From: Myrica gale
Lineage: Eukaryota; Streptophyta; Magnoliopsida; Fagales; Myricaceae
Length of the DNA stretch: 64,000 nucleotides
Direction of reading: 5' to 3'
Assembly (NCBI GenBank): GCA_963930655.1
Contig: OZ005619.1
Location: 1,470,501 to 1,534,500, forward strand
The notes under the pieces are model-generated. The model searched no databases, was not told the origin of the DNA, and saw only the letters and a list, made by a program, of their open reading frames with translations. Below are positions 20,467 to 33,389 of this stretch, one piece after another; position 1 is the stretch's first letter; every line of letters starts with the position of its first letter. The position numbers and the translations under genes were made by a program.

Positions 20467-23400
20467 CACTACAAGAAAAGTGCTCATCAACCACGGTAGT
20501 AGTCGTCGCAGAAAGCATTCAAAACCGTCGAGGAAGGCATTTGGCCACGCCTTTTCGTCGTCGAGGAGTGGTGGCGGTTGCTGCGTGGACACAGCTCTTC
20601 GTCGACAACTGAAGGCGTTTGTCAGTAATGGCTGACAGCTGCGAGCGTGAAATCCGTTAGGAGAAGCTTTACAAGTCATTGTTCTGCGCCGACGAGCTGG
20701 TCCCCGTTGCTTTAAGCCGACGAGCTCCACTTCGTCCGGAGTGCAACGCCATTAGCCGACGAGCTCGTCGTGGGGAATTAGCAAAGCCAACGAACTCCTT
20801 GTCGTCGATAGTGTGTGCACCTGCAAATCAGGTGAGCTTCAACCTAGACAAGCTCCTCGTGGGGAATTAGCAAAGCCGACGAGCAGAGATGGTTTTTGGT
20901 GGGCATTGATTTTTGATGACGACAAGTAGCTTTTTGTTTTTGTTTTTTTATTTGTTTGCATGAGCTGTGATGTTTTCTGGTGGTGGGCGTTGATTTTGCC
21001 AACAACCAAGTATCTTTTTTGTTTTTATTTTTTTGAGTGGATAACAATAGAATATGTATAATATAATTGAGGAGGAATCAAAGATTAAAGAACAGAGTAC
21101 TCTTGCATTCCTAGATACTCTTGCCATTGAGGGGTATGTTGTCGATACAATGAATGTTAGAAATGGATTGCAAGAGAACAGAGCATTGACTATTAAGATG
21201 CACTGTCATTTTTTAATGCAAACATGCAAGTTCTTACAGCTATAAATTACACAACTCAGAACCTTTCAAGTTCTTCTTTTAATTCTTCTACTTTGTTTAG
21301 CTTTGGACCAAGCTCCTGCTAAGCAAGCATCTATTGTCGTTGTGTTTATTCAAGAAGTCTCTCTCTCCTATTACTGTGACAAAACACAGGAATATTTCAG
21401 CTCCAAATGGGTCAGGTGTACTTGTTGGTGACCCTTCAATTATGTATAAAATAAACATTGTACACATATAGAATTGATATAATGAAAATCCACACAATTA
21501 CAAGTTCATAGATGACACAGTACAATTACAAGTTCAAAGATGACAAAGAATGTTGGGCATGGAGCTTTGTAACACTACCACAAAGTAAACTTGATTGCAC
21601 TTCAATGAGAATAAAAGCTTTGATTTAGTAACCCACACACAGGGGAGGTGTACATTAAGTAGCAGAAAAGGGGGAGGGAGGGGGGAAGATGATGGTCTCA
21701 CAGAGTATCAAAATCATGGAGGAAATTTTAAAGCAAGAACTAAGGAAAAGTTGTGAAATGTCATATAGAAAGCTCCTAACCAACTTTCAACTTGATGTTG
21801 TACCTTTTGATACTGATCACTTTATAAAATGCTCTAGAAGTGCAGAATCCTTTGATCTTTGGTGTACTAACCTGGAAATATCATAACAAGCGGCCATGAA
21901 TTTAGCAGCTTCAGCAACAAAGCAATATCAACATCTGCAAATTTGCTACAATGATAATGTGATGTGTCTTTCAAAAGTTTGGCAATGGCACCTAGTTTGG
22001 AAAGCTCAAGCTCCGTCAAAGATAAATCCCTTTTTTCCTACAAAAGATTTTCATACATTCACATTACTCATAAATGTACTAGGTGGTAAAATTAGAATGT
22101 ACTATAACAGAGCAAGTCGTTTGTTTTACTCCAAAGCAGAATCTAATTTCTGATGTGCTCTTGAACCACTCAAAGTACATACCGTGTCAGAAAGTAGAGC
22201 ATTGTTAACTCTGTAATCTTTTGAGGATCCCATCAAATTGAGCCACATCAAAAACAAATTGAGCCACATCAAAAACAAACATTCCTTTCTGGAAACATAA
22301 TGATTGAAGAAAGACAAGAAGTAAATGACCTGAAGAATAACTTGCCTCAAGAAAGCCTCAAAATCTAATTACTTGGCATATTTACCAAATAGTGGACATA
22401 TGTACTTAGAACTGTATCAAAGACTCTAAACACAAAAAGCAAAGTAAGAGAAATTTCTATAACAGAACTCGCAATCCAGTTTTATTCCTGAAAACCAATA
22501 CAATTTACTTTTACACCCAACTACAAGGATATAGAGCCATATTAGACAAGTAGAGAGGCCAAGAGTCTCTTAAGGTGAAATTGGTCTGTGGAGTTCAATT
22601 ATAGAAATTAGAAATTAAACTTGATAACAATTTATTATCAGAAACTGTAGTAACCAAAAGAGATTCTAGTAATGGAGAACATGTACCACATGGCCCACTG
22701 ACTGCCATGCCAGGTGAGCTGCATCTCCCAAAAACTGGAACAACAACACCTGATTCAATATCTCTTAGAAAAAAATTAGCACAAATTAACTTTTCTAAAG
22801 CAGGGGCTGACCGGAACAAATTAGCACAAATTATTTGATTATAGAACTCGGTATGTAGTACTACCACAAAGTAAACTTGATTGCACTTCAATGAGAGTAG
22901 CTTTGATTTAGTCACCCACACACAAGGGAGGTGTACATTAAGCAGCAGAAAAGAGGGAAGGCAGGGGAGGGAGGAAGATGGTGGTCTCACAGAGCCACAT
23001 TAAAAACAAGCATTCCTTTTCTGGAAACATAATAATTGAAGAAACACAAGAAGTAAATGATCTGATGAATATAACCAGCAACATATCTCCTTTCAATCCA
23101 CCCAATTATGAACTCGGCCAACAATATACCATATATTCAATTGATGATTCCGAAATAGAAAGCAGACAAACAATACTAGTTAGTCTCAGGAATAAAGACT
23201 AAGACCATAAAAAAGTTCTGCCCGAAAACCTCTGGCAAAGGAACTTGCCTTAAGAAAGCCTCAAAATCTAATTACTTGGCGTGTCTACCAAATAGTGGAC
23301 ATTTGTATCACAGACTCTAAAAACAAAAAGCAAAGTATGAGACATTTCTATAACAGAATTCACAATCTAGTTTATTCCTGAAAACCAATACCAAAGATAC

Positions 23401-24061
23401 CAAATTCATCAGACATCGGAAGGTATAGAATAATTCTAACAGAAATACCATAAAAGGAATAATAAAAAGCAATTATTTCAGGGTAAAGAAATTATCCAGG
23501 AGTCACAAATCAGTCAACAACTCCAACAAAAACCAGTATTGCCTAAATACTAGACCAAGAAAACATTTACGAAAACAAAGAATAAACAAGAAAAGTAGAT
23601 AGGAAACCCTAAAACCCAACTAAACTCCTGAGACCCTTCCAAAGATTAAAGATAAGATCTCACAGCAGAGGAATTGGGAATTAATGGAGCATATATACAC
23701 CTGGCGATAAGGCTGAGATTGGGAATGTCAGGCCCAAAAACGGAGAAGCTCTTGATGAGGCGACGCTCAGCGGTGAACGACTTGCTAGAGGGGAGAAATA
23801 GAGAGAGAAAGAAAAAGGGAGAAGAGTAGTGAGAGAAGCTGCTAGCAAGGAGAAGAAGTGCGGGAGCAAAAATCCTTAGTGCGAAAGTCAAATTGATTTT
23901 TAACTTTTCGTAACAGTGCTTGTTACTTTTAGTAACAGAATAATAAGGGGAAACTGAATTTTTACTTTTTGTGACCGGTAGAAGAATTTGGTCACTAAAA
24001 CATCAATCTTTAGCGGCGAAATGGAAAAAGCCGGTGGTTGTAGCTTGAATTTCTTGTAGTG
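20467..24061. mobile_element. Non-autonomous CACTA (En/Spm) transposon with 3-bp TSD
   Basis: The 3595-bp element starts CACTACAAGAAAA and ends TTTCTTGTAGTG (inverted), flanked on both sides by CCT (20464-20466 and 24062-24064), the 3-bp target duplication of this superfamily. The left subterminal zone repeats a gacgagctc / gccgacgag motif at least five times (20690-20885). The right one holds ttcgtaacag / gttactttt / agtaacag and ggtcactaaa motifs. Such subterminal repeats normally bind the TNPA-type protein. No TNP1/TNP2 transposase coding sequence is visible, so it must depend on an autonomous partner. The interior contains a duplicated segment, listed separately. Confidence 0.85.
21577..23393 (+). 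repeat. Duplicated interior of the CACTA element
   Basis: Segment A (21577-21705) recurs at about 22860-22994. Segment B (about 22254-22500) recurs with gaps at about 22994-23393. A and B are 550 bp apart in the first copy but adjacent in the second. This suggests a tandem duplication of about 1.28 kb followed by internal deletion in the second unit, or the reverse order of events. The copies are diverged by small indels and substitutions, so the duplication is not recent. No protein family was recognised in the duplicated material. Confidence 0.75.
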
Positions 24062-24064
24062 CCT

Positions 24065-27000
24065 CATCCCCTCCTCCTTTTTCCTTTTCCTCTCCTCCCT
24101 CTTCTCTCTCCCTTGTTCTCCTCTCTTGTTTGCTTGATGTTGGTTAGATTTTTGGTTTTTTTACTTTTCTTCGCAAGTGACTTTCAAGTGGCGCACGGTA
24201 GGTTCTAACTATCTTCTTCTATTTTTACTACTTTGATTGTGTTTTCAATATATAAAATTAGTGGTTTTAAAAAAAAGTTATTGCATTACCTATCATATCT
24301 TGTTCATCTTCCATCCAAAAGGCTGGAATAACCACAAAACCCAACATACGCGAGCCAACTGTATACTGTAATTTGCCACGTTATTCATCGCCATTCAAAC
24401 TCATCAAGTGGGGGGCTGGTGGATCACTCAAATCCCCAGTTTCTTACAGAGAAAAAAAGGAAGAAACTAGAAGTTACTGTACAACATCGGCCATGCGTGG
24501 GTTAAGCTCCTAGAATCAAGTTATTCTAGGCTGTCCACAGAACAGAGAATCTTTCACTTCTTCACAAGAGTCACGGGGTCAATAGTTTTTGTATTGGCTA
24601 CCGCCTACCATTAGAAATTTAGAATATGCTGTGCATACAGAGTTGATAGTCAAAAGCGTCTTCAGACTCTTCATGATCTATTGTTATGCAAAAGCTCTTG
24701 CCTTCTGATATATTAGAGATTTTTTTTTTAAGTAAAAGGAGAGGGAGCTTATCAACTTTTTTTGAGCTCATACGAGTATTCGCTCTAGAATGCTCGATTT
24801 GATCAATAATTACTATCTATTAGATGAGTCCATCATCACATCCCAACAAGACCATTAGTCTGTCTCAAGCCCATCGATTAGATTTTAGATTAGAGAAATT
24901 GCATATATAGTGGTCTGTCTCTAGTTTCATGTTCCTTTAGAAAGCAATGACGCTCTACTCAAAAGCTCTCGATCACTCAAGTTTTAGCTGTTCAAGAGCT
25001 CACTGGCTTGACAAATGAAATATATGCCCTCTTTTCCGTTTAGGTTCTTAACGATCCTAAAATAATAAAATTTGTAGGCAAGTAGACAAATAATGTTGCA
25101 CTAGGGTTGAGTAATTTGTAGGCAAGTAGTCAAGTAGACAAATTTTGGGAGATAATAATATGAGTCCTAGAGTTGAGGTTCTCAGCTTTACAAGCAACAA
25201 TATAAAGTACATTCAAATAATAAAACAAATTATTTCACACTACTTTGACAACATCCTCATTATTGAACTTAAATTTGTTCAAATGATGGAACTTGAATAA
25301 GAATTTTTAGATGGATACAGATGTTATAAGCTACAAAGGACAAAAGAATGGAGTCAAATATAAATGTCTGTGTTTGTTTTGAAGATTTTTGTAGGATTTG
25401 GAGTGTTTTGATAATTTTTAGGTGATGTTAAAGTTGTACTGGTGTTTGTGTAGAAGCTGTTGAAGTGTAAAAAAAGTAATGATGATGTTTAAAGTTGTTT
25501 GTTTTATATTTCAAATTTATTTATTTTTATTAAAAAATAGAATATTTAAAAGGTATTTTAAAAAAAATAAAATAAAATAATCACTAAAGAACAAAATAAA
25601 AGTGAGAGGCGCAGGGGACATAGGCGCAGGGGGCTACATGGGGAGGGAGATTCGAATCCTTTCTTCCCTTTGATTTTTGCCGAACATAGTGAAGTGAAGA
25701 TTCAAATCCTCACTTTTTCAGAAACCGAACATGCTCCTGGTCATCTTCGCCATGAAACACAAGGCGATATCAGGAAAAGAGCAAGTGGTCAATTGAGGAA
25801 GGGGCGGGTTTAGGCTTAGCGCATATATATTTATATCATATTTTTCAAACTAAGGGGGCTGTCCCTCACCACCACTCGCTAAACAAGTTGTACATTGAAC
25901 TTTTTAATTTTTATAATTAATAAAATGATGTTTTGAATTAAAATTTAACGGTCAAAATTATGTCATGTGACTCATTTATTATATACGTGGCAGAATTTGA
26001 TGGTTAGATTTTTTTAAGAGCCCAAATTGATGAAATTTATTAATTCGTGAACTTAATGTGTCAAAATTTATTTAGTATTTTAAAGACTCAAAGTGGTTTT
26101 TTGCCTTAAACTAATTAAGCCAGTGCCATGTTGTGCCAGTCCTGCAATTAATTAAGCCCAACAACCAGAAGAAAGAAGAAAAAGTAGAGCCACCCGCTTG
26201 GTAGCTAGCCTCTTACCCAATACTTTGTCGCTTTTTGTTTGTTCTTTCATCCCTACGAGACGTAAAACCTTTTTTGACTTATGTTCTCTTCGTCTCCATT
26301 CGTGTGTGGAGATCTGTAGCCGTATGCCTATATTTCTATACGATTTTAGACTGCTAGTGTGAAAAGTTGCAGCATTTGCCTACACATGAAACCAAAATTT
26401 AGAACAACTCTTTCTCCACCTCTTTGTCTTTACTCTTTTTCGGTGGTATTCTTTACTTTTAAATCTGCTAAAAGCTTTTGCACTATCAGCTTGATGCACT
26501 ACCAAAACCCACTCCCGTCTGTGTAAAAAGGGTCTTGATGCACTTAAGTTACCAATTTGGCTTTTGGTGTTTGCAGACAGTGGCGTGGGTGAACAGTGAA
26601 ATAGCAATAAATATGTAACCGATAGAAGACATGGTAGTCAAAGATAAAAGATTGTCGGAAATGGGACTCTTTCCCCTCACTTTTTTTTTTTTTTTGTAGA
26701 AAGTGGATTCGAGTAAAAATATGTATATTCTAATATGGCATGCTTCACATTATATAAAAATGGAACTTATAGAAAGCCATAAGAGCAATAATGGTATATT
26801 TGTTGGTTCGATTCTGCCAACAATCACTAAACAAAAACTTCTAAACCTCAGTGGAATCTTTTAGGGTCAAATTGTTCTGGCAATTAGAGATGTTATTTGC
26901 TGAATCGGTTTAGGCTATGATATATTTGTTTTTTGGCTTGTCAGATTTTGACAAACTTGAAACGACTAGCTGGGCATCTAGAGATGCATATGCAGAGCAG

Positions 27001-28307
27001 GGATAGGGATAGGGAATCTTCAATAAAATTATGTGTCAAAGTGATACACAAACAGTATGCATAGCGGACCGCACTTGATCCCCAAGTATATACCACACTA
27101 GTCTAAGGAACATGGCAAGAATTTTGTCTAGGCCCCTTCTTCTTCGGTGTTTCATGCAGGTAAGATTTTAGCACAGTGGCCTCTCAATAGAGAGCATCAA
27201 CCTCTGATGCCTCCTCTTGCTATAATACTTTGGCCAAGATAAAAGACTTAAAAATGAATTGGCTGGTCCATATGAGAGAGGAGAGTCATCACTCACATCC
27301 GTCCATTTTGGGTATACTTCAAATACTGTGTTTTTTTTTTGTGGGTCAAACAAAACCTTGACAGAATTTGATCTTGCTAAGCACGTTTGAAACTTTTCGT
27401 AAGATCTGCAACTTTCCCATAGAGCGCAGGCTGTGATCTATGAATACCACTAGAATCTGCTGTAACAGAGAGGACAAAAAAACCATTACAAAATGGTTCC
27501 ACATTGTTAAGCATTATAAGCAGTAGTCGATCAGATCAATAAGAAAACAAGTAGGTGTTTTCCCCCAATTTGGATCTCTGTGAATAAAACATATGGCCCC
27601 CTACCACCTGTCATATTCTGTGTCGACAGATCTATGTCTCATGGAGAAATTCAGATCCAAAACGAAACTTATATAATTTGTGATAATGTTAAGGACAACC
27701 TTGCATTAAACTATTCTTTAGCTGCACCTGCACTTCAATTTGTCCTGCGTGCCCATCCGCTTGGGCATATACTCAGCAACCACTATACACATAACAAATG
27801 ACATAACCGGATTAGAACAGAGGAGGCAATGGATAACACCACATGTTTTGACATCAGTGGTTTTTCTGGACTAAGAGTCTCCATACATATCTGATCAATT
27901 TATTCAGCTCTACTTGGGGAAGTTCATATTGGATTGCGGGGAACCGATTTTACCATTTTTTCTTGGTCTTAGTGGGGCTAGGGCGCCTAGCTCTGGAAAA
28001 AGAAGAGCCAGTGAAAGAATGAAGTTTACAAATTTTTGAATGATTAGGGGAAAAGGAGAGGAATGTCATACACAACATTTGTTTACTCCAATTTTCAACT
28101 GTACGGAGTCAAAAAAATTTCTCTTTTTCTATCCTTTTATTAACTTGTTTGCCATCATGGTTTTGTTTACTGTGAAAGTGTCACAATTTTCTTTGAATTG
28201 GGAGTCTTTCTAATCGCACTAGCTATCTTGCTAATTGATATCCTACAAGAACCTGTTTTTACTGCAAATCTGTACTAGGGATAAACCAAACCATCTCATG
28301 AAGTTTT
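24065..28307. other. Gene-poor AT-rich spacer
   Basis: About 4.2 kb with only short open frames and no recognisable domain on either strand. A patch at 25370-25500 (gtgtttgttttgaag...ttaaagttgtttgtttt) resembles a diverged MITE. The CACTA element appears to have landed in TC-rich sequence that continues to about 24130. No RNA gene was seen. Confidence 0.45.
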
Positions 28308-28728
28308 TGTTACATGTCTTAGGAGAACTCACCTCCCAAAAGCTAGCTCAAGAGAGAAGGGAGCCTAAGGAATATAAATCTCATATTGGCATCTCATACT
28401 ACCAATGTGGGACAAATCTCATACTCCTCAAATGGTCCATAACATTTCATCACGCTCTGCAGCCCCGACGTCCACGCGGGCTAGCTATGCACTTGGCTTT
28501 TTCCTAGTCTCAGGCTAACACTGCAATATCGGCGTCACGCCCTGCGCCGCATGATTGCAACTTGGAGATATGGTGTAGGCTATGATATCATTTGTTACAT
28601 CCCTTCGAGGAATTCACCTCTAAAAATTAGCTCAAGAGGGAAGGGAGTCTAAGACATATCAATCTCACATTGGTATCTCATACTACTAATGTAGGACGGA
28701 TCTCATACTCTCTAAATGATCTATAACA
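28308..28728 (-). mobile_element. Complete TRIM retroelement with 5-bp TSD
   Basis: Terminal-repeat retrotransposon in miniature, 421 bp, on the minus strand. Two LTR-like direct repeats of about 137 bp (28308-28444 and 28593-28728) each read TGTTA...TAACA. A perfect 5-bp target duplication GTTTT flanks it (28303-28307 and 28729-28733). Next to the 5' LTR, the minus strand reads TGATATCATAGCC at 28590-28578, two mismatches from the initiator tRNA-Met primer-binding site TGGTATCAGAGCC. The 148-bp interior has no coding capacity. The LTRs differ at roughly one base in five, so it is old. The polypurine tract is not obvious. Confidence 0.85.
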
Positions 28729-28733
28729 GTTTT

Positions 28734-29547
28734 ACTACTCAAATCATTCGGTACTAGCCAACAAAGGAGGCAAAAATTGGTATTGAAGATGACCGTTAAG
28801 TTTGAGCCTTGTTTATCAGCAAGAGAGAAAGAAAGCTCCAATTTTGGCTGTAACCATTTTGATGCAAACGTTCCTTGGAAGTTTGCCTCACACAAGTCAT
28901 GCTTTGGGCAATAGAAAAGGTCCCCTACGCAGACTTTAGGTTGCGGTTCCGCATTTTCGGGTCATTATTCAACTGTACATTATTGAGGATGTCTTTTGTC
29001 AGCTTAGAAAATATAATTTGATCATGTTAGATTGAAAAAATAAAAAGAAAAAGGAAATAATATAAACTTTTAATTGGTCCTAAGAACTTCGAAAATAAAA
29101 GAATATTCCAAGGCCTCGCAATTCCCAGACGACAAAAGCAGAGTAGTCGAAGCTTTAAATCCAAAATTCAGCAATCACTTGGTTTATAGAGTATAGACGT
29201 CGTAAGTGGGGGTTCAGTTGCTGAGAGAGAAGCTGTGGGAGTGGACCTAAAAATTTCCTCTCATGTCTTTTTCATCCAGCTGCAACCCATGAATTCAGTA
29301 GGCTCTGATCTCTATGCACTGCATAAATTGGAATGCTTTTTCTATATAAACCATATGGATAAGCTAAACTAGGTAGGTTTCCTATGTATCTCCATCTTGG
29401 CTTTATCTGTCTCTGGTTTGTTTCCATCTGAGAAATATAGATTGGTACGGTCCATCAACATGTAGAACACTTCAATCCATCTTTTCAGGACAAACCTACC
29501 CCTTCCAGTGGAGATTTTTTTTCTTTTTCTGTTGCTAGTCTTTGTCA
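28734..29547. other. No gene seen
   Basis: Spacer with no recognised feature. Short minus-strand frames at 28686-28895 and 29369-29566 have no domain. Confidence 0.4.
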
Positions 29548-29835
29548 TACAAGACTTGAGTGACAATCTCCTAACACCAATTAGTTTTGGGAGGAATGAC
29601 GACTCAAAGATTCAACAAGTAGTATCAGAGCTATGAGAACATGGGTTTGAGTTGCGAGAGCCTTATCATGTAGGAGAGATTATTGGAGTTCCATAATGTC
29701 GTTCCCTATGAGCACTTCTAGAATAGGCTCGCCGGGTGTGATGTGGAATGCCATAAAAGACTTGAGTGGTGCTCCCATAAAACCAATTGATCTTGAGAGA
29801 AATAACGGCTCAACAATCCTACATGTACGAGTATG
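29548..29835 (+). mobile_element. TRIM-like element, truncated (family 2)
   Basis: An LTR-like 3' portion ending ttcaacaa is followed by TAGTATCAGAGCTA (about 29620), close to the tRNA-Met primer-binding site. Then comes a short interior ggtttgagttgcgagagcc and a second LTR-like copy starting near 29684 (ttggagttccataatgtcg). It is the same family as the element at 36797-38330. Both outer ends are missing or eroded. Confidence 0.6.
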
Positions 29836-29952
29836 ACTAAACATATTTTGAGCATGATAGATAAGCTTCATTTCACTTTCTGTTTTGTCTGAAGCTCTTG
29901 GGTACCATCCACAACTTCTTCTATCTTGATAGGCAATATTGAACACAACTTA

Positions 29953-30150
29953 GGGTGCGTTTGTGTTCAAAAATTTTACCCCCTCTAAAATTTTAACACA
30001 ATTAAATATTACAATATAATCTCTCTCTCCCATCAAATAACTACTTTTCACTACAAAAAAATATAAAAAATTACCTATCTCTTCACTTTTTCACTAAACC
30101 CAATACCTAAAATTTTAACAACACTAAAATTTTACAAAACAAACACAGCC
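29953..30150. mobile_element. MITE family B, copy 4 (inverted orientation)
   Basis: 198 bp with ends GGGTGCGTTTGTGTT and AAACACAGCC, flanked by TTA at 29950-29952 and 30151-30153. The interior is the reverse complement of copy 1. Confidence 0.8.
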
Positions 30151-30153
30151 TTA

Positions 30154-31628
30154 GATGCATGGCCCACTTCTTTATTTCCTTTCTAGTGTCCAATCTTGTC
30201 CTAAGAATTGCAATTTCTACTAGTTCTTGCACCAGAACGAGTTTCACTGTAACACTTAATTATTAGTGTCACAGTCTTTGTAGGGTAAATGATATGCCAC
30301 ATGAAAAGGAATACCTGATCTATAATATATAGTGTTGTAATGGTAAAATTGTATCAGTACGCTGTACGTCAAATCCAACATTGGACTGCACATCTTAACA
30401 AGCTTGTCATGTGTATAGGTTTAGAATTATCGAACCTCATTTAATAAACATGTCTTATGAAATTTAAGCAAATACTATTGGTTTTGGATTTTTTAACAAA
30501 TATCATAATCTTGAATCCTCTTAAGCAAACCAATCTGTGAACTTATCTTGAGTTGCACGAAACCTCTAACCTCGAACCTCCACCGTACTGTTACTTTGAT
30601 TCAAGTATTGTCGTTTTCAGATCAATGGTATGGATTTTCTTTGGCGTTTAAAGAGAAGAACCATTAAGAATCTTAATGAAATCTCCATCGACGACAGGAC
30701 AGCAGAATAGGATGTCAGTCTTCAACGACATCCACGAACTAAGAACAAACGGTTCTTGATGGCAGAATAGGCTGTCAATCTTCTTGATGGCAGCACTGTA
30801 CTTCTTGAAAATGGTTTCCAATGTTCAAATACTTAGATCCATTGTTCAAAAATAGGCACAAAATACAGTTGCATTGTATGCCTCATGTAACTTTTATAGC
30901 AGCTTAATATACAGTTATACAATCTTTAGTTATCTAAGGGTAGTGTTTCCCAATGTCTTGAGCTGTTTGATAAATTATCCGAGGCACTACCAGCACTAAA
31001 TCATGGGTTGCATCGACCTCCTGGCTAGGTTTAAAAACTGCATACATTAGAAGAAAAAAAATCCAATAGCAATATATCCGCGCCAAAAATCGCCTCTAAC
31101 TGCCTAGCTCTCCCTCCTGAAAAGTGGCCATCCGCATACCAACAAGGGCAGAAGCAGTAGACTGTAGAATGTAGATTATCAATTTATTATGACTGGTTTG
31201 TCGTCAGAGTAAAACTGATAGATGCAACCATTCGACTTTGAGCTTGTCTCTGTCTTAGCCAAAGGTACATAGGAACCCATTCGACTAGATACAAGGCTTC
31301 AAACCCTTATAAAATTCAAGGGTCGGAACTATAAAATCTGCATATATAAAGAAATTGCCCAAATGCTCTGAGAAAAAGAAAAGCATGGAAGCCATGACTC
31401 ATCTAAAAACTGTTTTTACCATGTACGCTTGTGAGACACGTTTGGTATCTGAAAGCATGGAAGTCATGACTCATCTAAACTGTTCAGGCTTCAACTCCCC
31501 CATTCCGTATATGAATTAACACTCGCATGTGGGAAACTTTGTGGCTACGCAAAAGTTCTTATATGAAAACTAGAAGCGAGAAAAGACAGGAGATGAAAAA
31601 GAAGAAAGAAGAAGAAGAAGGAGGGGAG
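30154..31628. other. No gene seen
   Basis: AT-rich spacer with local near-repeats (acggcagaataggatgtcag...atggcagaataggctgtcaat, 30700-30800). A GAA-rich purine run precedes the F-box remnant at 31600-31630. Confidence 0.4.
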
Positions 31629-31797
31629 ATGGATATCACAAAGATACTCTCGGAGGAGTGCATCGCAGAGATCATTTCCCCCACATCGTTTTGTGAAGCG
31701 TGCTCAGGTTGTCGATGGTCTCCAAAGCCTTCAAGTCAGTCGTGGATTAGAAAATGGTGTGGGAGAGGTTTCTCCCTCAAGATTACCAGGCGGAGGT
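31629..31797 (+). pseudogene. F-box exon of a PP2-B-type gene, broken
   Basis: Starts MDITKILSEECIAEIISPTS, the N-terminal F-box of plant PP2-B proteins, which act as substrate adaptors of SCF ubiquitin ligases with a phloem-lectin domain. After EACS at about 31704 the frame must shift by one base to recover LSMVSKAFKSVVD. It then meets an in-frame TAG (31748-31750) before the conserved VWERFLPQDYQ at 31755-31788. A likely donor gaggtagg follows. The one-base frameshift and the stop make this exon non-functional. The matching PP2 domain remnant lies at 35886-36318 on the same strand. The middle exon normally found between them was not recognised. Confidence 0.75.
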
Positions 31798-33389
31798 AGG
31801 GGTGCAAGTCAGGTCCGGCTTCCGGCGGAACTCCTGCTCCTGTTCAGTCACTGGTTTTGGGAAGCTGAGGTTTGGCCCTTTCAGGAATCGGAACCGAAGG
31901 TGGATTTGGAGTTTTCCCGGAACCGGAAGCGAAAGTTTCCGTCGGTTCCGGTTTTTTTTAACTAAAAATTAAAACGACGTCGTTCTATTTTAAATAGAAC
32001 AACGTCGTTTAGGGGTTATTTTTTGAAAAAAAAAAATATAATGTCGTGGATCAAAACGTATATGATTCTTAAAAAAAAACCTAAGTCCCCCTCCCCAATC
32101 AGCCAGTCCCCCCTCTCCTTCGCGAATCACCAGTCCCCCTTCTTCTCAGCCCTTACTCTCTGTTCCTTACTCTCTGTTCCTCACTCTCATGCCTCACTCC
32201 GTATGTTTCTCAGCTCTCTCTCTCTCTGCTGAGGTTTTCTTCGGCGACGTAACTCCCTCCGGCTTGGCGGCTTCCACTGCTTCTCTCTCGCACACTCTCT
32301 AAAGAGATTGAACTTGATTGGCTTAGTAGTAGTATGAGTAGTCATCTATTTGTTAAGTTTTTCAATGACTTAATGTTGATCTCTTCGAATACTGACTTCA
32401 AGGTGTAGTTGGACTATTTTTAAGTTGCTATTTGAATTGTTTGTTGAGAGAATTCATACAAGCAGGGCTATTGCAAAGCTCAGATGTGAAGCTATGAACT
32501 TTGCATGGTAATGTGGGGTTGACCATTTCTCTTTTAGCTTAAAGCCATCTGCTCTGCCATTCTATGCCATCTTGCCAAATATTTGCCTGCAATGAAACAC
32601 ATGTCCTGCTGGAACGAAAAAGCTCTAAACACAAAGGGCAATTTGGAAAACGAGATATGTAGTGCTTTAAGAATAATGATACATTCTAATTTTCCATTGG
32701 AATTCTGAAATACAATTTGAAAAAAGATATCTAGAATAAGTAATTTTTATTATATACTCCATATATAAGATATCGCAATCAAGAACATCAGAAGGGACAT
32801 CGTGAGTGGCAAAATTGCCCACCAGATCATTACATAAACCGTATTTAGCTATTCGGTTCATTCCCTTCTCTAGGGGTCCATTGAAGTTGCCATTCACACA
32901 GAGAGCCCTTACCTCTCTCCCTCCTACCTTATATCCTCATGCTTTGGGCCTTTTGTTAGTAAGAAGGATGATTAAGTGGTTGACGTGACAACCTACACAG
33001 TCTTGTACATATTGATTTTTAATCAGTCTTTTATGCGTACTACTTAAGCCAAAATTGTGGAGACTCTTTGCAATGCAAGGCATGGGGTCTAAGCCTTGAG
33101 CCATGAAGTATCTGCCCGTTGTACACCATAGACCCTTCAGCACTTCAGTATAACTTGTGAATCTGTTACATTAGTTATATTGCATTGTTATGTTTTGGTT
33201 CTAATTAAAACACAACTTGATGGATCTAATTTCATGGTTTATAATTATTTGGATCTACAGTATGTCTTTCTTTCAGATGGATCGTCAAACTCCAATTTCA
33301 TGGTTTATAATTATTTTGGTCATCTGCTAGTTAGCAGCCCTGATGTCGGAATGTCAAATTTCGCTTTCGACTAGTCCGCGATTCACCCC
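31798..33389. other. Spacer between PP2-B remnants, with a hairpin
   Basis: Contains a CCGGTTCCGG-type repetitive patch (31815-31950) and a short inverted repeat (listed separately). Further right is AT-rich spacer with two copies of an atttcatggtttataattattt-like string (33228-33250 and 33295-33317). No gene was recognised. Confidence 0.4.
31972..32010. repeat. 20-bp near-perfect inverted repeat (hairpin)
   Basis: Left arm AAACGACGTCGTTCTATTT and right arm AAATAGAACAACGTCGTTT form a stem with one mismatch and almost no loop. Confidence 0.8.

Noticed and set aside
23228..23250. miR399-like string ctggcaaaggaacttgcc
   Set aside because: Several mismatches and a gap in the sense orientation, inside the CACTA element. 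No hairpin.
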